A stretch of DNA of 64,000 nt from Neisseria subflava (GCF_005221305.1 NZ_CP039887.1:992001-1056000); one strand, 5' to 3'; positions 8,011 through 18,591 are shown, counted from the stretch's first letter. Program-made: numbers and translations. The notes: generated by a model from the sequence alone, not told the origin.

Positions 8011-9696
8011 ATGACTATGGAAAATTTTGCCCAGCTGCTGGAAGAAAGCTTTACCCTGCAAGAGATGAACCCAGGTGAAGTGATTACTGCCGAAGTAGTC
8101 GGCATCGATCAAAACTTCGTTACCGTTAACGCAGGTCTGAAATCAGAATCTCTGATTGATGTTGCTGAATTCAAAAACGCTCAGGGCGAGATTGAAGTTA
8201 AAGTTGGCGATTTCGTTACCGTTACCATCGAATCTGTTGAAAACGGCTTCGGCGAAACCAAACTGTCCCGCGAAAAAGCCAAACGCGCTGCCGACTGGAT
8301 CGCTTTGGAAGAAGCTATGGAAAACGGCGACATCCTGTCCGGCGTTATCAATGGCAAAGTCAAAGGCGGCCTGACTGTTATGATCAACAGCATCCGCGCA
8401 TTCCTGCCGGGTTCTTTGGTTGACGTACGTCCTGTAAAAGACACTTCTCACTTCGAAGGCAAAGAAATTGAATTCAAAGTGATCAAACTGGACAAAAAAC
8501 GCAACAACGTTGTTGTGTCCCGCCGCGCTGTTCTGGAAGCTACTTTGGGTGAAGAACGCAAAGCCTTGCTGGAAAACCTGCAAGAAGGTTCAGTTATCAA
8601 AGGTATCGTTAAAAACATCACCGATTACGGTGCATTCGTTGACTTGGGCGGCATCGACGGTCTGTTGCACATCACCGACTTGGCATGGCGCCGTGTGAAA
8701 CACCCAAGCGAAGTTTTGGAAGTTGGTCAAGAAGTTGAAGCCAAAGTCCTGAAATTCGACCAAGACAAACAACGCGTTTCTCTGGGTATGAAACAACTGG
8801 GCGAAGATCCTTGGAGCGGCCTGACCCGTCGTTACCCACAAGGTACCCGCCTGTTCGGTAAAGTATCCAACCTGACTGACTACGGTGCGTTCGTTGAAAT
8901 CGAACAAGGCATCGAAGGTTTGGTACACGTTTCCGAAATGGATTGGACCAACAAAAACGTACACCCAAGCAAAGTTGTTCAACTTGGTGACGAAGTTGAA
9001 GTAATGATCCTGGAAATCGACGAAGACCGTCGCCGTATCTCTTTGGGTATGAAACAATGCCAAGCTAACCCTTGGGAAGAATTTGCCGCCAACCACAACA
9101 AAGGCGACAAAATCTCTGGCGCAGTTAAATCTATCACTGACTTCGGCGTATTCGTAGGTCTGCCTGGCGGCATCGACGGTCTGGTTCACTTGTCCGACCT
9201 GTCTTGGACTGAAGCCGGCGAAGAAGCTGTACGCAAATACAAAAAAGGCGAAGAAGTTGAAGCCGTTGTATTGGCCATCGACGTTGAAAAAGAACGCATC
9301 TCTTTGGGTATCAAACAACTGGAAGGTGATCCGTTCGGCAACTTCATCAGCGTAAATGACAAAGGTTCTTTGGTTAAAGGTTCTGTGAAATCTGTTGACG
9401 CCAAAGGTGCAGTAGTAGCTCTGTCTGAAGAAGTTGAAGGCTACCTGCCTGCTTCTGAATTCGCTGCTGACCGCGTTGAAGACCTGACTACTAAACTGAA
9501 AGAAGGCGACGAAGTTGAAGCCGTTATCGTTACCGTTGACCGCAAAAACCGCAGCATCCGTCTGTCTATTAAAGCGAAAGACGCTAAAGAAAACCGCGAA
9601 GCGCTGAATTCAGTTAACGCCGCTGCAACCGCCAATGCCGGTACTACCAGCCTGGGCGACTTGCTGAAAGCCAAACTGTCCGGCGACCAAGAATAA
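8011..9696 (+). CDS. rpsA: 30S ribosomal protein S1
   Basis: A 561-residue protein with six S1 (OB-fold) repeats, visible as recurring segments such as [20 protein letters not shown] and [10 protein letters not shown] followed by [13 protein letters not shown] strands. The first two repeats (about residues 20-180) bind the ribosome and the last four bind mRNA. S1 is needed for translation initiation on mRNAs with weak Shine-Dalgarno sites. The start at 8011 ([10 protein letters not shown]) is used; MENFAQLL at 8017 is an alternative. Its own Shine-Dalgarno is weak (AAGAG), in line with known S1 autogenous control in E. coli. The leader carries the candidate pseudoknot. Confidence 0.97.
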   Translation: MTMENFAQLLEESFTLQEMNPGEVITAEVVGIDQNFVTVNAGLKSESLIDVAEFKNAQGEIEVKVGDFVTVTIESVENGFGETKLSREKAKRAADWIALEEAMENGDILSGVINGKVKGGLTVMINSIRAFLPGSLVDVRPVKDTSHFEGKEIEFKVIKLDKKRNNVVVSRRAVLEATLGEERKALLENLQEGSVIKGIVKNITDYGAFVDLGGIDGLLHITDLAWRRVKHPSEVLEVGQEVEAKVLKFDQDKQRVSLGMKQLGEDPWSGLTRRYPQGTRLFGKVSNLTDYGAFVEIEQGIEGLVHVSEMDWTNKNVHPSKVVQLGDEVEVMILEIDEDRRRISLGMKQCQANPWEEFAANHNKGDKISGAVKSITDFGVFVGLPGGIDGLVHLSDLSWTEAGEEAVRKYKKGEEVEAVVLAIDVEKERISLGIKQLEGDPFGNFISVNDKGSLVKGSVKSVDAKGAVVALSEEVEGYLPASEFAADRVEDLTTKLKEGDEVEAVIVTVDRKNRSIRLSIKAKDAKENREALNSVNAAATANAGTTSLGDLLKAKLSGDQE

Positions 9697-9706
9697 GGTT
9701 GCAGAC

Positions 9707-10021
9707 ATGACGAAGTCTGAATTGATGGTTCGCCTCGCAGAAGTGTTTGCCGAAAAAAATGGCAACCAACTGCTGGCTAAAGATGTCGAATACAGTGTAA
9801 AAGTCTTGGTTGATACCATGACCCGCTCACTGGCTCGTGGACAACGTATCGAAATCCGCGGCTTCGGCAGCTTCGACTTGAACCACCGCCCTGCCCGTAT
9901 CGGGCGCAACCCGAAAACCGGCGAACGCGTGGAAGTGCCTGAAAAGCATGTTCCTCACTTCAAACCAGGTAAAGAGTTGCGTGAGCGTGTAGACTTGGCA
10001 TTGCAAGAAAGTGCTCATTAA
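9707..10021 (+). CDS. ihfB: integration host factor subunit beta
   Basis: A 104-residue DNA-bending protein. It has the N-terminal helices of the HU/IHF family ([19 protein letters not shown]) and the DNA-contacting arm [14 protein letters not shown] with the IHF-type Arg-Asn-Pro turn that inserts proline into the minor groove, then [15 protein letters not shown]. Ten bases longer than HU at the C-terminus, as usual for IhfB. It pairs with IhfA, encoded elsewhere, to bend DNA in transcription, recombination and replication. It follows rpsA by 10 bases and is ended by an intrinsic terminator. Confidence 0.95.
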   Translation: MTKSELMVRLAEVFAEKNGNQLLAKDVEYSVKVLVDTMTRSLARGQRIEIRGFGSFDLNHRPARIGRNPKTGERVEVPEKHVPHFKPGKELRERVDLALQESAH

Positions 10022-10032
10022 TACTTAGTAGC

Positions 10033-10062
10033 AAAACGCCGCAGAAATGCGGCGTTTTTTTT
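10033..10062 (+). terminator. intrinsic terminator after ihfB
   Basis: ACGCCGC (10036-10042) pairs with GCGGCGT (10049-10055) around a 6-base loop, preceded by A residues and followed by eight T residues. It is a non-DUS rho-independent terminator ending the cmk-rpsA-ihfB unit. Confidence 0.92.
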
Positions 10063-10282
10063 GTTTTCGCAAGAAATACCAAAGCCAGCTCTTTTCACGC
10101 ATACCTTAATCGCACACTATTTCAACTATATTTACTACAATGCTTTTGCAAAAAACGCAGGCCGTCTGAAATCATTTATAATAGACCGACTATTCTGTAA
10201 TGAAAACATCATTCCAACTACTATCCAAACTATTGCGGATGATGTTTCAACTATCGCCAGCAAAGCATAATAAAGGTTACAC

Positions 10283-11419
10283 ATGAGCAATAGAGACCAA
10301 CTATTCACACCACCTCCATTTGAAAACCACAGCCCATTGACTTGGTATCAAGCTGCAGCCGAACAGCCTAACTTTATCCGCGACGAAGCCCAAGCGCGAG
10401 CCATTGAATATTTGGATCGTTTGTGGACCGAGCTGATGATGTTCAAACGCAAACGCAACCGTTTTCTCGGCCGTAGCTTGCGTTCCCCCCAAGTACCTAA
10501 AGGACTCTATTTTTATGGCGGCGTAGGACGCGGTAAAAGTTTCTTGATGGATGCTTTTTTCGGCTGTCTCCCTTATCGTCGCAAGCGTCGCGTGCATTTC
10601 CATGCCTTCATGGCCGAAATCCATCAGCGCCTTAAAGTCTTGAAAAGCGAAGCCAATCCCTTAAAAGCCGTTGCAACAGAAATTTCCAAAGAAACACGAG
10701 TTTTGTGTTTTGACGAGTTTCACGTCAGCGATATTGCCGATGCCATGATTTTGGGTCGCTTGCTGGAAAACCTGTTGAGTGAAGGTGTCGTCTTGGTAGC
10801 CACTTCCAACTACGTCCCATCCGAACTCTATCCTCAAGGCCAAAACCGCAGTAGCTTTCTGCCAACCATCGCTCTTATCGAGTCCAACCTGACTGTTTTA
10901 AATGTGGATGGCGGCGAAGATTACCGCTTGCGTACGTTGCGTCCTGCCGAAATTTTCTTTGTCCCCAATAATGAAGAAAACGAGCAAAAACTGGCTGCTT
11001 TATTTAAAGAAATGAGCGGAATCTCTGAATTAAACCCAGGCATCAGCATTATTCATGGACGGGAAATTCCTCATAAAGCCCAGTCAGAACGCGCCATCTG
11101 GTTTGATTTCCGCGCATTATGTTTTGGCCCGCGCTCTCAAGCTGACTATTTGTATTTAGCCGAACATTACGAGATGGTTTTCCTTTCAGGGTTAGAACGC
11201 CTAACCCCGCAAGAAAAAGCAGAAGCACGCCGTCTGACATGGTTAATTGACGTTTTATACGATTTCCGTGTGAAGCTGTGCGCTACCAGCGCAGTTGGTG
11301 TAAACGATATTTACGTCGAAGGCGATTTTGCAGAAGAATTTACCCGTACGGCCAGCCGTATGATCGAAATGCAATCTGAAGTCTACTTGGAACAACTGCA
11401 CCTGACTTTAAGCAAATAA
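10283..11419 (+). CDS. zapE: cell division protein ZapE (AFG1-like ATPase)
   Basis: A 378-residue P-loop ATPase of the AFG1/ZapE family. Walker A is GGVGRGKSF near residue 79, Walker B is CFDEFHVSD near residue 139, and the sensor segment VATSNYVPSELY is typical. ZapE interacts with the divisome and is needed in E. coli when division is stressed. The 261-base gap before it contains a perfect TATAAT at 10177-10182 and a single DUS at about 10159-10170; the start at 10283 is preceded by AAAGG. Confidence 0.93.
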   Translation: MSNRDQLFTPPPFENHSPLTWYQAAAEQPNFIRDEAQARAIEYLDRLWTELMMFKRKRNRFLGRSLRSPQVPKGLYFYGGVGRGKSFLMDAFFGCLPYRRKRRVHFHAFMAEIHQRLKVLKSEANPLKAVATEISKETRVLCFDEFHVSDIADAMILGRLLENLLSEGVVLVATSNYVPSELYPQGQNRSSFLPTIALIESNLTVLNVDGGEDYRLRTLRPAEIFFVPNNEENEQKLAALFKEMSGISELNPGISIIHGREIPHKAQSERAIWFDFRALCFGPRSQADYLYLAEHYEMVFLSGLERLTPQEKAEARRLTWLIDVLYDFRVKLCATSAVGVNDIYVEGDFAEEFTRTASRMIEMQSEVYLEQLHLTLSK

Positions 11420-11445
11420 TGCCTTTCCCAAAAAGGGGCGAAATT

Positions 11446-11454
11446 TGGTAGAAT
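11446..11454 (+). promoter_or_regulatory. extended -10 element for ndk
   Basis: TGGTAGAAT is an extended -10 (TG-N-TAGAAT), 60 bases before the ndk start and directly after the zapE stop. A weak TTCCCA lies 18-20 bases upstream. Confidence 0.4.
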
Positions 11455-11513
11455 ACACTTCCCTCGCCTCTTGGCTACGACAACTTACCTTTCAATAAAA
11501 ACAAGGACATAAC

Positions 11514-11939
11514 ATGGCCATAGAACGTACGATTTCCATCATCAAACCCGATGCAGTAGAAAAAAACGTCATCGGCAAGATTTACAGCCGCTTTGAAGAA
11601 AACGGCTTGCGCATTATTGCGGCAAAAATGAAACATCTCTCTGAGCGTGAAGCAAAAGAATTTTATGCCGTACACAAAGACCGCCCTTTTTATGAAGACT
11701 TGGTTAAATTCATGACTCGCAATCCTGTCATGATTCAAGTATTAGAAGGTGAAAACGCCGTTGCCAAAAATCGTGAACTGATGGGCGCAACCAATCCAGC
11801 CGATGCAGCTCCTGGCACAATCCGTGCCGACTTTGCAGAATCTGTCAGTGTTAATGCTGTACATGGTTCTGACAGCGTTGAAAATGCTGCAATTGAAATT
11901 GCTTACTTCTTCAGCCAAAGCGAAATCTGCCCACGCTAA
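11514..11939 (+). CDS. ndk: nucleoside diphosphate kinase
   Basis: A 141-residue protein identical in length to typical bacterial Ndk. It has the N-terminal [12 protein letters not shown] strand, the Kpn-loop region, and the catalytic histidine in NAVHGSDS near residue 117, which is transiently phosphorylated. It equilibrates nucleoside triphosphates and diphosphates. It has its own probable promoter after zapE. Downstream is a perfect inverted repeat rather than a standard terminator. Confidence 0.97.
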   Translation: MAIERTISIIKPDAVEKNVIGKIYSRFEENGLRIIAAKMKHLSEREAKEFYAVHKDRPFYEDLVKFMTRNPVMIQVLEGENAVAKNRELMGATNPADAAPGTIRADFAESVSVNAVHGSDSVENAAIEIAYFFSQSEICPR

Positions 11940-11965
11940 GAATAAAAGCCTGTAGCCGCTTTACG

Positions 11966-11989
11966 GCCGTCCGATTCATATCGGACGGC
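11966..11989. repeat. perfect 10-bp inverted repeat, DUS-like
   Basis: GCCGTCCGAT (11966-11975) and ATCGGACGGC (11980-11989) flank a TCAT loop, 26 bases after ndk. Each arm differs from the DUS GCCGTCTGAA at two positions, and the changes are compensated in the other arm. No T run follows, so terminator function is uncertain. Confidence 0.7.
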
Positions 11990-12107
11990 AAAACTGCTTT
12001 GTATGTCCTACAAATTAAAGGCCGTCTGAAAATCCAAAGGCTATTAAAGCAAAGCTGCCCAATAAGCCCCTTTGCTTTAAAAGCTTTACTGAGAAACATA
12101 AAAATAC

Positions 12108-13196
12108 ATGAAAACCAATCTACTGAATTATGATTTAAACGGACTGACGCAACACTTTGCCGAAATGGGCGAAAAGCCTTTTCGTGCCAAGCAGGTAATG
12201 CGTTGGATGCATCAAGCCGGTGCACAAAACTTTGAAGAAATGACTGACTTGGCCAAATCATTGCGTGCCAAGTTAAATGAACAAGCCACAATCGAAGTGC
12301 CTAAATTAATGATGGCACAAGAATCTACGGATGGCACGCACAAATGGTTGCTGGATGTCGGCACGGGCAACGGTGTAGAAACCGTTTTCATTCCCGAGGC
12401 TGAACGCGGTACTTTGTGCATCTCTTCCCAAGTTGGTTGTGCATTGGAATGCACCTTCTGCTCTACCGGACGACAAGGTTTCAATCGTAACCTGACTACC
12501 GCTGAAATCATCGGTCAGCTTTGGTGGGCCAATAAAGCCATGGGTGTTACCCCAAAAAACGAACGCGTTATCTCCAACGTGGTGATGATGGGCATGGGCG
12601 AACCCATGGCAAACTTTGACAATGTTGTTACCGCTTTGAGCATTATGCTGGATGATCACGGCTACGGCTTGAGCCGCCGTCGTGTGACCGTTTCCACTTC
12701 GGGTATGGTTCCACAAATGGACAGACTGCGTGACGCAATGCCTGTTGCTTTGGCTGTGTCTTTACACGCATCCAACGATGAAGTGCGCGATCAGATTGTT
12801 CCCCTCAACAAAAAATACCCACTCAAAGAATTGATGGCGGCCTGTCAACGTTATTTGGTCAAAGCACCCCGTGACTTTATTACCTTTGAATACGTTATGC
12901 TCGACGGTATCAACGATAAGGCACAACATGCGCGTGAATTGATTGAGTTGGTTAAAGACGTACCATGCAAATTCAATCTGATTCCGTTCAATCCTTTCCC
13001 AAATTCCGGCTACGAACGTTCTACCAATGAAAATATCCGTGTCTTCCGCGATATTCTGCAACAAGCCGGCTTTGTCGTTACTGTCCGCAAAACCCGCGGC
13101 GACGATATCGATGCAGCTTGCGGACAATTGGCAGGACAAGTACAAGATAAAACACGCCGACAACAAAAATGGCAACAGATTTTGGTCGAACAATAA
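12108..13196 (+). CDS. rlmN: dual-specificity 23S rRNA/tRNA m2A methyltransferase RlmN
   Basis: A 362-residue radical SAM methyltransferase. The cluster motif is CALECTFC (Cys-x3-Cys-x2-Cys, about residues 109-116), followed by [12 protein letters not shown]. The catalytic cysteines that form and resolve the methyl intermediate are represented by the conserved C-terminal [11 protein letters not shown]. RlmN makes 2-methyladenosine at A2503 of 23S rRNA and A37 of some tRNAs, tuning decoding accuracy. It is the first gene of a tight run continuing with pilW (8-base gap), rodZ and ispG. Confidence 0.97.
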   Translation: MKTNLLNYDLNGLTQHFAEMGEKPFRAKQVMRWMHQAGAQNFEEMTDLAKSLRAKLNEQATIEVPKLMMAQESTDGTHKWLLDVGTGNGVETVFIPEAERGTLCISSQVGCALECTFCSTGRQGFNRNLTTAEIIGQLWWANKAMGVTPKNERVISNVVMMGMGEPMANFDNVVTALSIMLDDHGYGLSRRRVTVSTSGMVPQMDRLRDAMPVALAVSLHASNDEVRDQIVPLNKKYPLKELMAACQRYLVKAPRDFITFEYVMLDGINDKAQHARELIELVKDVPCKFNLIPFNPFPNSGYERSTNENIRVFRDILQQAGFVVTVRKTRGDDIDAACGQLAGQVQDKTRRQQKWQQILVEQ

Positions 13197-13204
13197 GGTT
13201 AATT

Positions 13205-13960
13205 ATGAAAATCAAGTTCGGATTCGCTTTACTTACCGCACTGACTCTTTCAGCCTGCGCTTCCTCTTCCGGCCCAAGCCCTAAAGAACGTGCCATTCAA
13301 GTTTCTAATATCAAAACCCAACTGGCTGTGGAATATATGCGCGGCCAAAACTACCGCCAAGCTACTGAAAGTATCGAAGAGGCGCTTAAGTCCAATTCAA
13401 AAAATGACCTTGCTTGGTTGGTACGCGCCGAGATTTATCAGTATTTGAAGGTCAAAGATAAAGCTCAGGAAAGCTTTCTTAAAGCATTGTCTTTAAAACC
13501 TGATAGCGCGGAAGTCAACAACAACTACGGTTGGTTCTTGTGCAATCAAATGAATGCACCGGCCGAATCTTTGGCTTACTTTGACAAAGCACTGGCCGAC
13601 CCAACCTACCCAAGCCCCTTTATTGCCAATATGAATAAAGGCATTTGCAGTGCAAGGTTAGGCCAATACTCATTAGCCCAAGCCTATTTGGAAAGGTCTT
13701 TAGTAGCAAATCCACAATTCTTCCCTGCTTTCAAAGAACTTGCCCGAACCAAAATGATGGCAGGCAATCTGAACGATGCCGACTATTATTTCCGCCAATA
13801 CCAAAGCAAAGTTGATGTCCTTCAGGCTGACGATTTGCTTTTAGGCTGGCGTTTGGCTACTGCCTTGGGCAATAAACACGCCGCATACGAATACGAAGCC
13901 CAACTTAGGGCAAACTTCCCTTATTCAGACGAACTACAAACCGTCACAACAGGCCACTAA
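13205..13960 (+). CDS. pilW: type IV pilus biogenesis lipoprotein PilW (PilF)
   Basis: A frame open from 13169 contains the real start at 13205, which has AAGG upstream and begins a lipoprotein signal peptide with lipobox Leu-Ser-Ala-Cys18. The 251-residue product is built of tetratricopeptide repeats (helical pairs from about residue 40 to 230, for example NDLAWLVRAEIYQYLKV). In Neisseria PilW stabilises PilQ secretin multimers and is needed for functional pili; the Pseudomonas equivalent is PilF. The gene name therefore differs between genera. The outer-membrane lipoprotein location follows from the lipobox. Confidence 0.93.
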   Translation: MKIKFGFALLTALTLSACASSSGPSPKERAIQVSNIKTQLAVEYMRGQNYRQATESIEEALKSNSKNDLAWLVRAEIYQYLKVKDKAQESFLKALSLKPDSAEVNNNYGWFLCNQMNAPAESLAYFDKALADPTYPSPFIANMNKGICSARLGQYSLAQAYLERSLVANPQFFPAFKELARTKMMAGNLNDADYYFRQYQSKVDVLQADDLLLGWRLATALGNKHAAYEYEAQLRANFPYSDELQTVTTGH

Positions 13961-14845
13961 ATGGAAAATAACGATAAAATCAACTACGACACACAAGCCG
14001 CCAAAACATTGGGGGATGAATTACGCAAACACAGAACTGATGCCAAAATCGATATTCAAGATGTCGCTTCACGTTTGAAACTGTCTGCCGAACAAATTGA
14101 TGCTTTGGAAAAAGGGGAATATTCAGGCTTTCCCGGTTTAGTCTTTGTTTCAGGCTATCTGCGTTCATATGCACGATTTCTGAAAATCGACGAACAAACC
14201 ATCGCCAAACATTTGCTCTCCATTACTCCGCAACTTGAAGACCATGTATACGCGGTGACACGCAGCGCCAACGCCGGCTTAAGCTACCAAGACGCTGATA
14301 AGCAAGGTTTCCCAAAATGGATATTGGGAATAGCCGCACTGGCTTTGGCTGTAGGCGGCGTTTACTTTTGGCAAAGCAAATCCAGTTTTGAAAACGAACA
14401 GGCAAATATTCAAAACAGCAAAGATGTTGCTGATACGATGAAAACGCCTGCCTTAAAAACGGATAATGTTGCCGTTAGCGAAATGACGGAAGACGGCAAA
14501 AAAGAAATAACCAATAAGCCTGAAGTGACTAATGATCAAGCTGCCTCAGCAGCTTCCGCCGTCGTACAAGAAGAGAAGCCTGCCGTCAAAGTCGAGAAAG
14601 ACGAACTTTGGATTAAAGTCCAATACCGAAGCAATCTGATTATTACAGACAAAGATGGAAAAGTAGTATTCAGCCGTATCGTTCCGGCCGGAAGCGAACA
14701 ACGTCTGAGAGGCGGTGCGCCTTACAATGTTTGGCTCGGTATTGCAGCCGGCTCTGAAGCCAATTACGGCGGCACACCTATCGAACCTTTGAAATACCGT
14801 GTTGCCGGTGAAAAATCCGCCTCTTTTGTTGCAGGAAAAAACTAA
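13961..14845 (+). CDS. rodZ: RodZ-like helix-turn-helix membrane protein
   Basis: A 294-residue protein with an N-terminal Xre-type helix-turn-helix (about residues 12-80, [23 protein letters not shown]), a single membrane segment (about 119-137) and a periplasmic C-terminal DUF4115 domain (about 210-290). This is the RodZ layout; RodZ couples MreB to the wall-synthesis machinery in rods. Neisseria cocci lack MreB, so the role in this organism may differ unless it is rod-shaped. The ATG abuts the pilW stop codon directly, so translation is likely coupled. Confidence 0.85.
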   Translation: MENNDKINYDTQAAKTLGDELRKHRTDAKIDIQDVASRLKLSAEQIDALEKGEYSGFPGLVFVSGYLRSYARFLKIDEQTIAKHLLSITPQLEDHVYAVTRSANAGLSYQDADKQGFPKWILGIAALALAVGGVYFWQSKSSFENEQANIQNSKDVADTMKTPALKTDNVAVSEMTEDGKKEITNKPEVTNDQAASAASAVVQEEKPAVKVEKDELWIKVQYRSNLIITDKDGKVVFSRIVPAGSEQRLRGGAPYNVWLGIAAGSEANYGGTPIEPLKYRVAGEKSASFVAGKN

Positions 14846-14846
14846 A

Positions 14847-16112
14847 ATGACCACACCTAAACGCCGTCAGACACATCAAGTCAAAATTGACCACCTCATC
14901 ATCGGCTCTGAGGCGCCCGTTCTTGTCCAATCCATGACCAATACGGATACGGCAGATGCCGCAGCAACTGCCCGACAAGTCAAAGAATTGAGCGATGCCG
15001 GCTCGGAAATGGTTCGTATCACAGTCAATACTCCTGAAGCGGCTTCCAAAGTAGCCGAAATCCGCAGCCGCTTAGACGATATGGGCTACACCACCCCCCT
15101 GATTGGTGATTTCCATTTTAATGGCGAACGCTTATTGGCTGAATTTCCTGAGTGTGGCAAGGCCTTGGCCAAATATCGGATTAACCCGGGCAATGTCGGT
15201 AAAGGTGCAAAAGGCGATGAAAAATTTGCCTTTATGATCCGTACTGCCGCAGAAAACAATAAAGCCGTACGCATCGGTGTGAACTGGGGTTCGCTTGATC
15301 AAGGCCTTGCCAAGCGCATGATGGATGCCAACTTAGCTTCTGCCACACCGAAGCCGCCTGAAGAAATCATGAAAGAGGCTTTGATTGTTTCTGCGCTGGA
15401 ATCGGCAGAAAAAGCCGTGGCTTTAGGTTTACCCGAAGACAAAATCATTTTGTCGTGCAAGGTCAGCGCCGTACAAGACTTGATTCAGGTTTACCGCGAA
15501 TTGGGCAGCCGTTGCCGTTACCCGCTCCATCTCGGTCTGACTGAGGCAGGCATGGGCAGCAAGGGCATTGTTGCTTCCACAGCAGCTTTGTCCGTATTGT
15601 TGCAAGAAGGTATCGGCGACACTATTCGAATTTCCCTTACGCCCGAACCCGGCTCCTCACGCACACAAGAAGTCATTGTCGGTCAGGAAATCCTGCAAAC
15701 CATGGGCTTGCGCTCCTTTACGCCAATGGTTACAGCCTGCCCGGGTTGCGGCCGTACCACCAGTACCGTATTCCAAGAGTTGGCTCAAGACGTACAAAAC
15801 TATTTACGCCAGAAAATGGCTGTTTGGCGCACTGAATATCCAGGTGTTGAATCATTGAATGTCGCCGTAATGGGGTGCGTGGTAAATGGTCCGGGCGAAA
15901 GCAAGCTTGCCGATATCGGTATCAGCCTGCCCGGTACAGGCGAAACACCGGTTGCGCCGGTTTATGTAGACGGCGAGCGGAAAGTCACCCTCAAAGGCGA
16001 CAATATCGCTGCCGAGTTTTTACAAATCGTTGAAGATTATGTCAAAACCAACTACTGTGAGGGCGGCGCAAAACGTAAGCAAAATCGCGTCATTCCGATT
16101 CAATCTGCCTAA
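14847..16112 (+). CDS. ispG: (E)-4-hydroxy-3-methylbut-2-enyl-diphosphate synthase
   Basis: A 421-residue protein from the ATG at 14847, one base after the rodZ stop; a longer frame from 14799 would run into rodZ. It shows the IspG N-terminus ([24 protein letters not shown]), and near the C-terminus ACPGCGRTT and [11 protein letters not shown], whose cysteines hold the 4Fe-4S cluster. IspG converts MEcPP to HMBPP in the non-mevalonate isoprenoid pathway. The rlmN-pilW-rodZ-ispG order is conserved in Proteobacteria. Confidence 0.97.
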   Translation: MTTPKRRQTHQVKIDHLIIGSEAPVLVQSMTNTDTADAAATARQVKELSDAGSEMVRITVNTPEAASKVAEIRSRLDDMGYTTPLIGDFHFNGERLLAEFPECGKALAKYRINPGNVGKGAKGDEKFAFMIRTAAENNKAVRIGVNWGSLDQGLAKRMMDANLASATPKPPEEIMKEALIVSALESAEKAVALGLPEDKIILSCKVSAVQDLIQVYRELGSRCRYPLHLGLTEAGMGSKGIVASTAALSVLLQEGIGDTIRISLTPEPGSSRTQEVIVGQEILQTMGLRSFTPMVTACPGCGRTTSTVFQELAQDVQNYLRQKMAVWRTEYPGVESLNVAVMGCVVNGPGESKLADIGISLPGTGETPVAPVYVDGERKVTLKGDNIAAEFLQIVEDYVKTNYCEGGAKRKQNRVIPIQSA

Positions 16113-16145
16113 AACATTTTCAAGATAAAGAGGCCGTCTGAAAAT

Positions 16146-16991
16146 ATGTTGGGCAAACTGGATACTTGGCTGACTGAGCACCCCAAACGCAAGGATTTGC
16201 ATAGTTGGCGACGCTTTATCGTTGAATTTTGGTTTTTCGGTTTGAAAGAAGCACGAGCCTGCTTATTTGCAGGCTTGTTTTTCATTGCCATGTTTCTTGT
16301 TCCGAAAACAGGCTGGTTGGGAATTTCGCGCTACGACCTGCTACTGATTTTTGCCATCTCCGTACAAGCAGCCATGCTGTATTTCAAGCTGGAAACTTGG
16401 GATGAAGTGAAATCGATTACGCTGTTTCACTTGGTGGGCTTTGCTTTGGAATGGTTCAAGACATCAGGCGATATCCAGTCTTGGAGCTATCCTGATGAGG
16501 CTTATACCAAAATTGGCGGCGTACCGCTGTTTGCAGGCTTTATGTATGCCGCAGTCGGCAGCTATATCATTCAAGCATGGCGGCTGTTTGACCTCAAAAT
16601 CAAAAGCCATCCGCCGTATTGGTTGGGCACTTTGTGCGCACTGGCGATTTATATCAATTTCTTCACCCATCACTATATCGGCGACTATCGCTGGTATCTT
16701 GCAGCTTTTGCTCTCGGCCTATACGCCCGGACAACGGTCTTATACACGCCCTATGACACCACTCGCAAAATGCCCCTCCTGCTCGCTTTCGTCCTGATCG
16801 GATTTTTCATTTGGCTGGCGGAAAATTTGGGAACCCTATTCGGCGTTTGGCGCTATCCCAACCAAATCGGCGCATGGGCATCAGTACACATCAGCAAATG
16901 GAGTTCATGGGCTTTACTGGTGATGATGACTTTTACCATCGTTGCAAATTTAAAACACATCAAACATACCATCAGCGTATCAAAAGATTAA
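16146..16991 (+). CDS. DUF817 family integral membrane protein
   Basis: A 281-residue protein with about eight membrane segments, starting directly after a DUS (about 16131-16143). Conserved-looking polar segments sit between helices: FKLETWDEVKSITLFHLVGF, EWFKTSGDIQSWSYP and NFFTHHYIGDYRWYL with paired histidines. This pattern matches DUF817, a family of unknown function in Proteobacteria. The His and Asp residues facing the membrane could bind a metal or lipid, but that is a guess. It is transcribed behind ispG and ends at a shared convergent DUS terminator. Confidence 0.75.
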   Translation: MLGKLDTWLTEHPKRKDLHSWRRFIVEFWFFGLKEARACLFAGLFFIAMFLVPKTGWLGISRYDLLLIFAISVQAAMLYFKLETWDEVKSITLFHLVGFALEWFKTSGDIQSWSYPDEAYTKIGGVPLFAGFMYAAVGSYIIQAWRLFDLKIKSHPPYWLGTLCALAIYINFFTHHYIGDYRWYLAAFALGLYARTTVLYTPYDTTRKMPLLLAFVLIGFFIWLAENLGTLFGVWRYPNQIGAWASVHISKWSSWALLVMMTFTIVANLKHIKHTISVSKD

Positions 16992-17006
16992 TTGTTTAAC
17001 ATTTGA

Positions 17007-17038
17007 AAAGGCCGTCTGAAACTTTCAGACGGCCTCTA
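17007..17038. terminator. DUS inverted-repeat terminator between convergent genes
   Basis: AGGCCGTCTGAAA and TTTCAGACGGCCT with a very short loop, between the DUF817 gene and the leftward transporter gene. Confidence 0.85.
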
Positions 17039-17049
17039 ATTTTCAACAG

Positions 17050-18591
17050 TCAATTAAACAAACTTAATGCTTTAACAAACACCATAATGACACCATAGCC
17101 CAAAGGAATGCAAACCAAAGCCCAGCGCCACCATACGCCGATACCGCCCGCTGATACTTTCTTGCTGATCAGATAGGCATCAGATACAGCGGTTTCATCA
17201 TCAGGGTTGCCGCTATGTGCCGCGACCTTAATGTCTTTTTCGTGATGCTTTTCGTGAACCGAACGGACGCTCAAATTACACAACAAACCGACAATCAACA
17301 AACCTGCCATAATGTACATGGTAATGCTATAAGCCTCAGCAGCCGGAACGCCGCTTTCAATTTGACTTTGGCGGATATAGTTGACCAACACCGGGCCAAT
17401 AACAGCTGCAGTTGACCATGCCAGCAAAATCCTGCCGTGGATTGCACCGACTTGATAAGTACCGAATAAATCCTTCAGATACGCCGGAATCGCTGCAAAA
17501 CCGCCGCCATACATGGAAATGATGACGCAAAACCCAATAACAAACAAAGCCTTGTTACCACTCGCGCCAATAGACGGAATGGCGAAATACAACAGCGAGC
17601 CAAGCACAAAGAAAATAGTATAAGTATTTTTACGCCCGATTTTGTCGGACACGCTGGACCACAAAAAACGGCCGCCCATATTAAACAGGCTCAACAGACT
17701 CACAAAACCTGCCGCCGCACCCGCGCCAATAGCAGCCTGTTTACCGACAGAAGCTTCAGAAAACAGTTCCTGAATCATGACAGAAGCCTGACCCAAAACG
17801 CCGATACCCGCCGTCACGTTCAAGCACAACACCCAAAATAAGAGCCAAAATTGCGGTGTTCTCATGGCTTCGGAAACATTGACGTGATTGCTGCTGACCA
17901 ATTTGCTTTTGATTTTCGGCGCAACATAACCTTTAGGTTTCCAGCCATCGGCAGGTATGCGGATGGTAAACGCACCGAACATCATCAACACCAGATAGAA
18001 CAACCCTAAGACGACAAAAGCCTGCGCTACGCCAACCGAAGTTTCACTGGAGAAAAAATTCATCAGCGACACGGATAAAGGCGAAGCCAACATCGCGCCG
18101 CCACCAAAGCCCATAATCGCCAAACCTGTCGCCATACCCGGTTTATCGGGAAACCATTTCATCAGTGTCGATACAGGCCCAATATAGCCCAAGCCCAAAC
18201 CGACCCCGCCAATCACACCGTTGCCCAAATAAAGCAAAAACAGATTGTGCGTATGGACGCCAATCGCCGAGACAAAAAAGCCCAAGCTAAAGCAGCAGGC
18301 AGCAACAAACATCGCCTTACGCGGCCCAACGCGTTCCATCCAAGTACCGAACATAGCCGCAGACGCGCCCAACATCGCCAAGGCAATACTGAAAATCCAA
18401 CCTACCGTGGTCAGCTTCCAATCTCCTATAGCCGACTCAGTAATACCGATAAGCTTGGTCAGCGGCGCATTGAACACGGAATAAGCGTATATCTGCCCGA
18501 TGGCAAGATGCACGGCCAAAGCGGCAGGCGGTACCAGCCAACGATTAAAGCCGGGTTTGGCAATGGTCGCCTCACGGTCTAGAAATTTCAT
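17050..18591 (-). CDS. OFA-family MFS transporter (oxalate/formate antiporter-like)
   Basis: A 513-residue transporter with twelve predicted membrane segments. The start at 18591 is chosen because AGAGGA lies 5 bases upstream; a frame from 18660 lacks such a site. The first helix VHLAIGQIYAYSVFNAPL and the GxGLGYIGPVSTLMKWFPDKPGMATG segment are characteristic of the OFA branch of the major facilitator family, which includes OxlT. The physiological substrate, probably a small carboxylate, cannot be assigned. It stands alone between two DUS terminators. A run of nine A residues (minus strand) lies about 100 bases upstream. Confidence 0.82.
   Translation of the reverse strand: MKFLDREATIAKPGFNRWLVPPAALAVHLAIGQIYAYSVFNAPLTKLIGITESAIGDWKLTTVGWIFSIALAMLGASAAMFGTWMERVGPRKAMFVAACCFSLGFFVSAIGVHTHNLFLLYLGNGVIGGVGLGLGYIGPVSTLMKWFPDKPGMATGLAIMGFGGGAMLASPLSVSLMNFFSSETSVGVAQAFVVLGLFYLVLMMFGAFTIRIPADGWKPKGYVAPKIKSKLVSSNHVNVSEAMRTPQFWLLFWVLCLNVTAGIGVLGQASVMIQELFSEASVGKQAAIGAGAAAGFVSLLSLFNMGGRFLWSSVSDKIGRKNTYTIFFVLGSLLYFAIPSIGASGNKALFVIGFCVIISMYGGGFAAIPAYLKDLFGTYQVGAIHGRILLAWSTAAVIGPVLVNYIRQSQIESGVPAAEAYSITMYIMAGLLIVGLLCNLSVRSVHEKHHEKDIKVAAHSGNPDDETAVSDAYLISKKVSAGGIGVWWRWALVCIPLGYGVIMVFVKALSLFN

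Noticed and set aside
10061..10270. 69-residue open frame between ihfB and zapE
   Set aside because: It starts inside the ihfB terminator, contains a DUS and a TATAAT element, and has no ribosome-binding site; it is promoter region.
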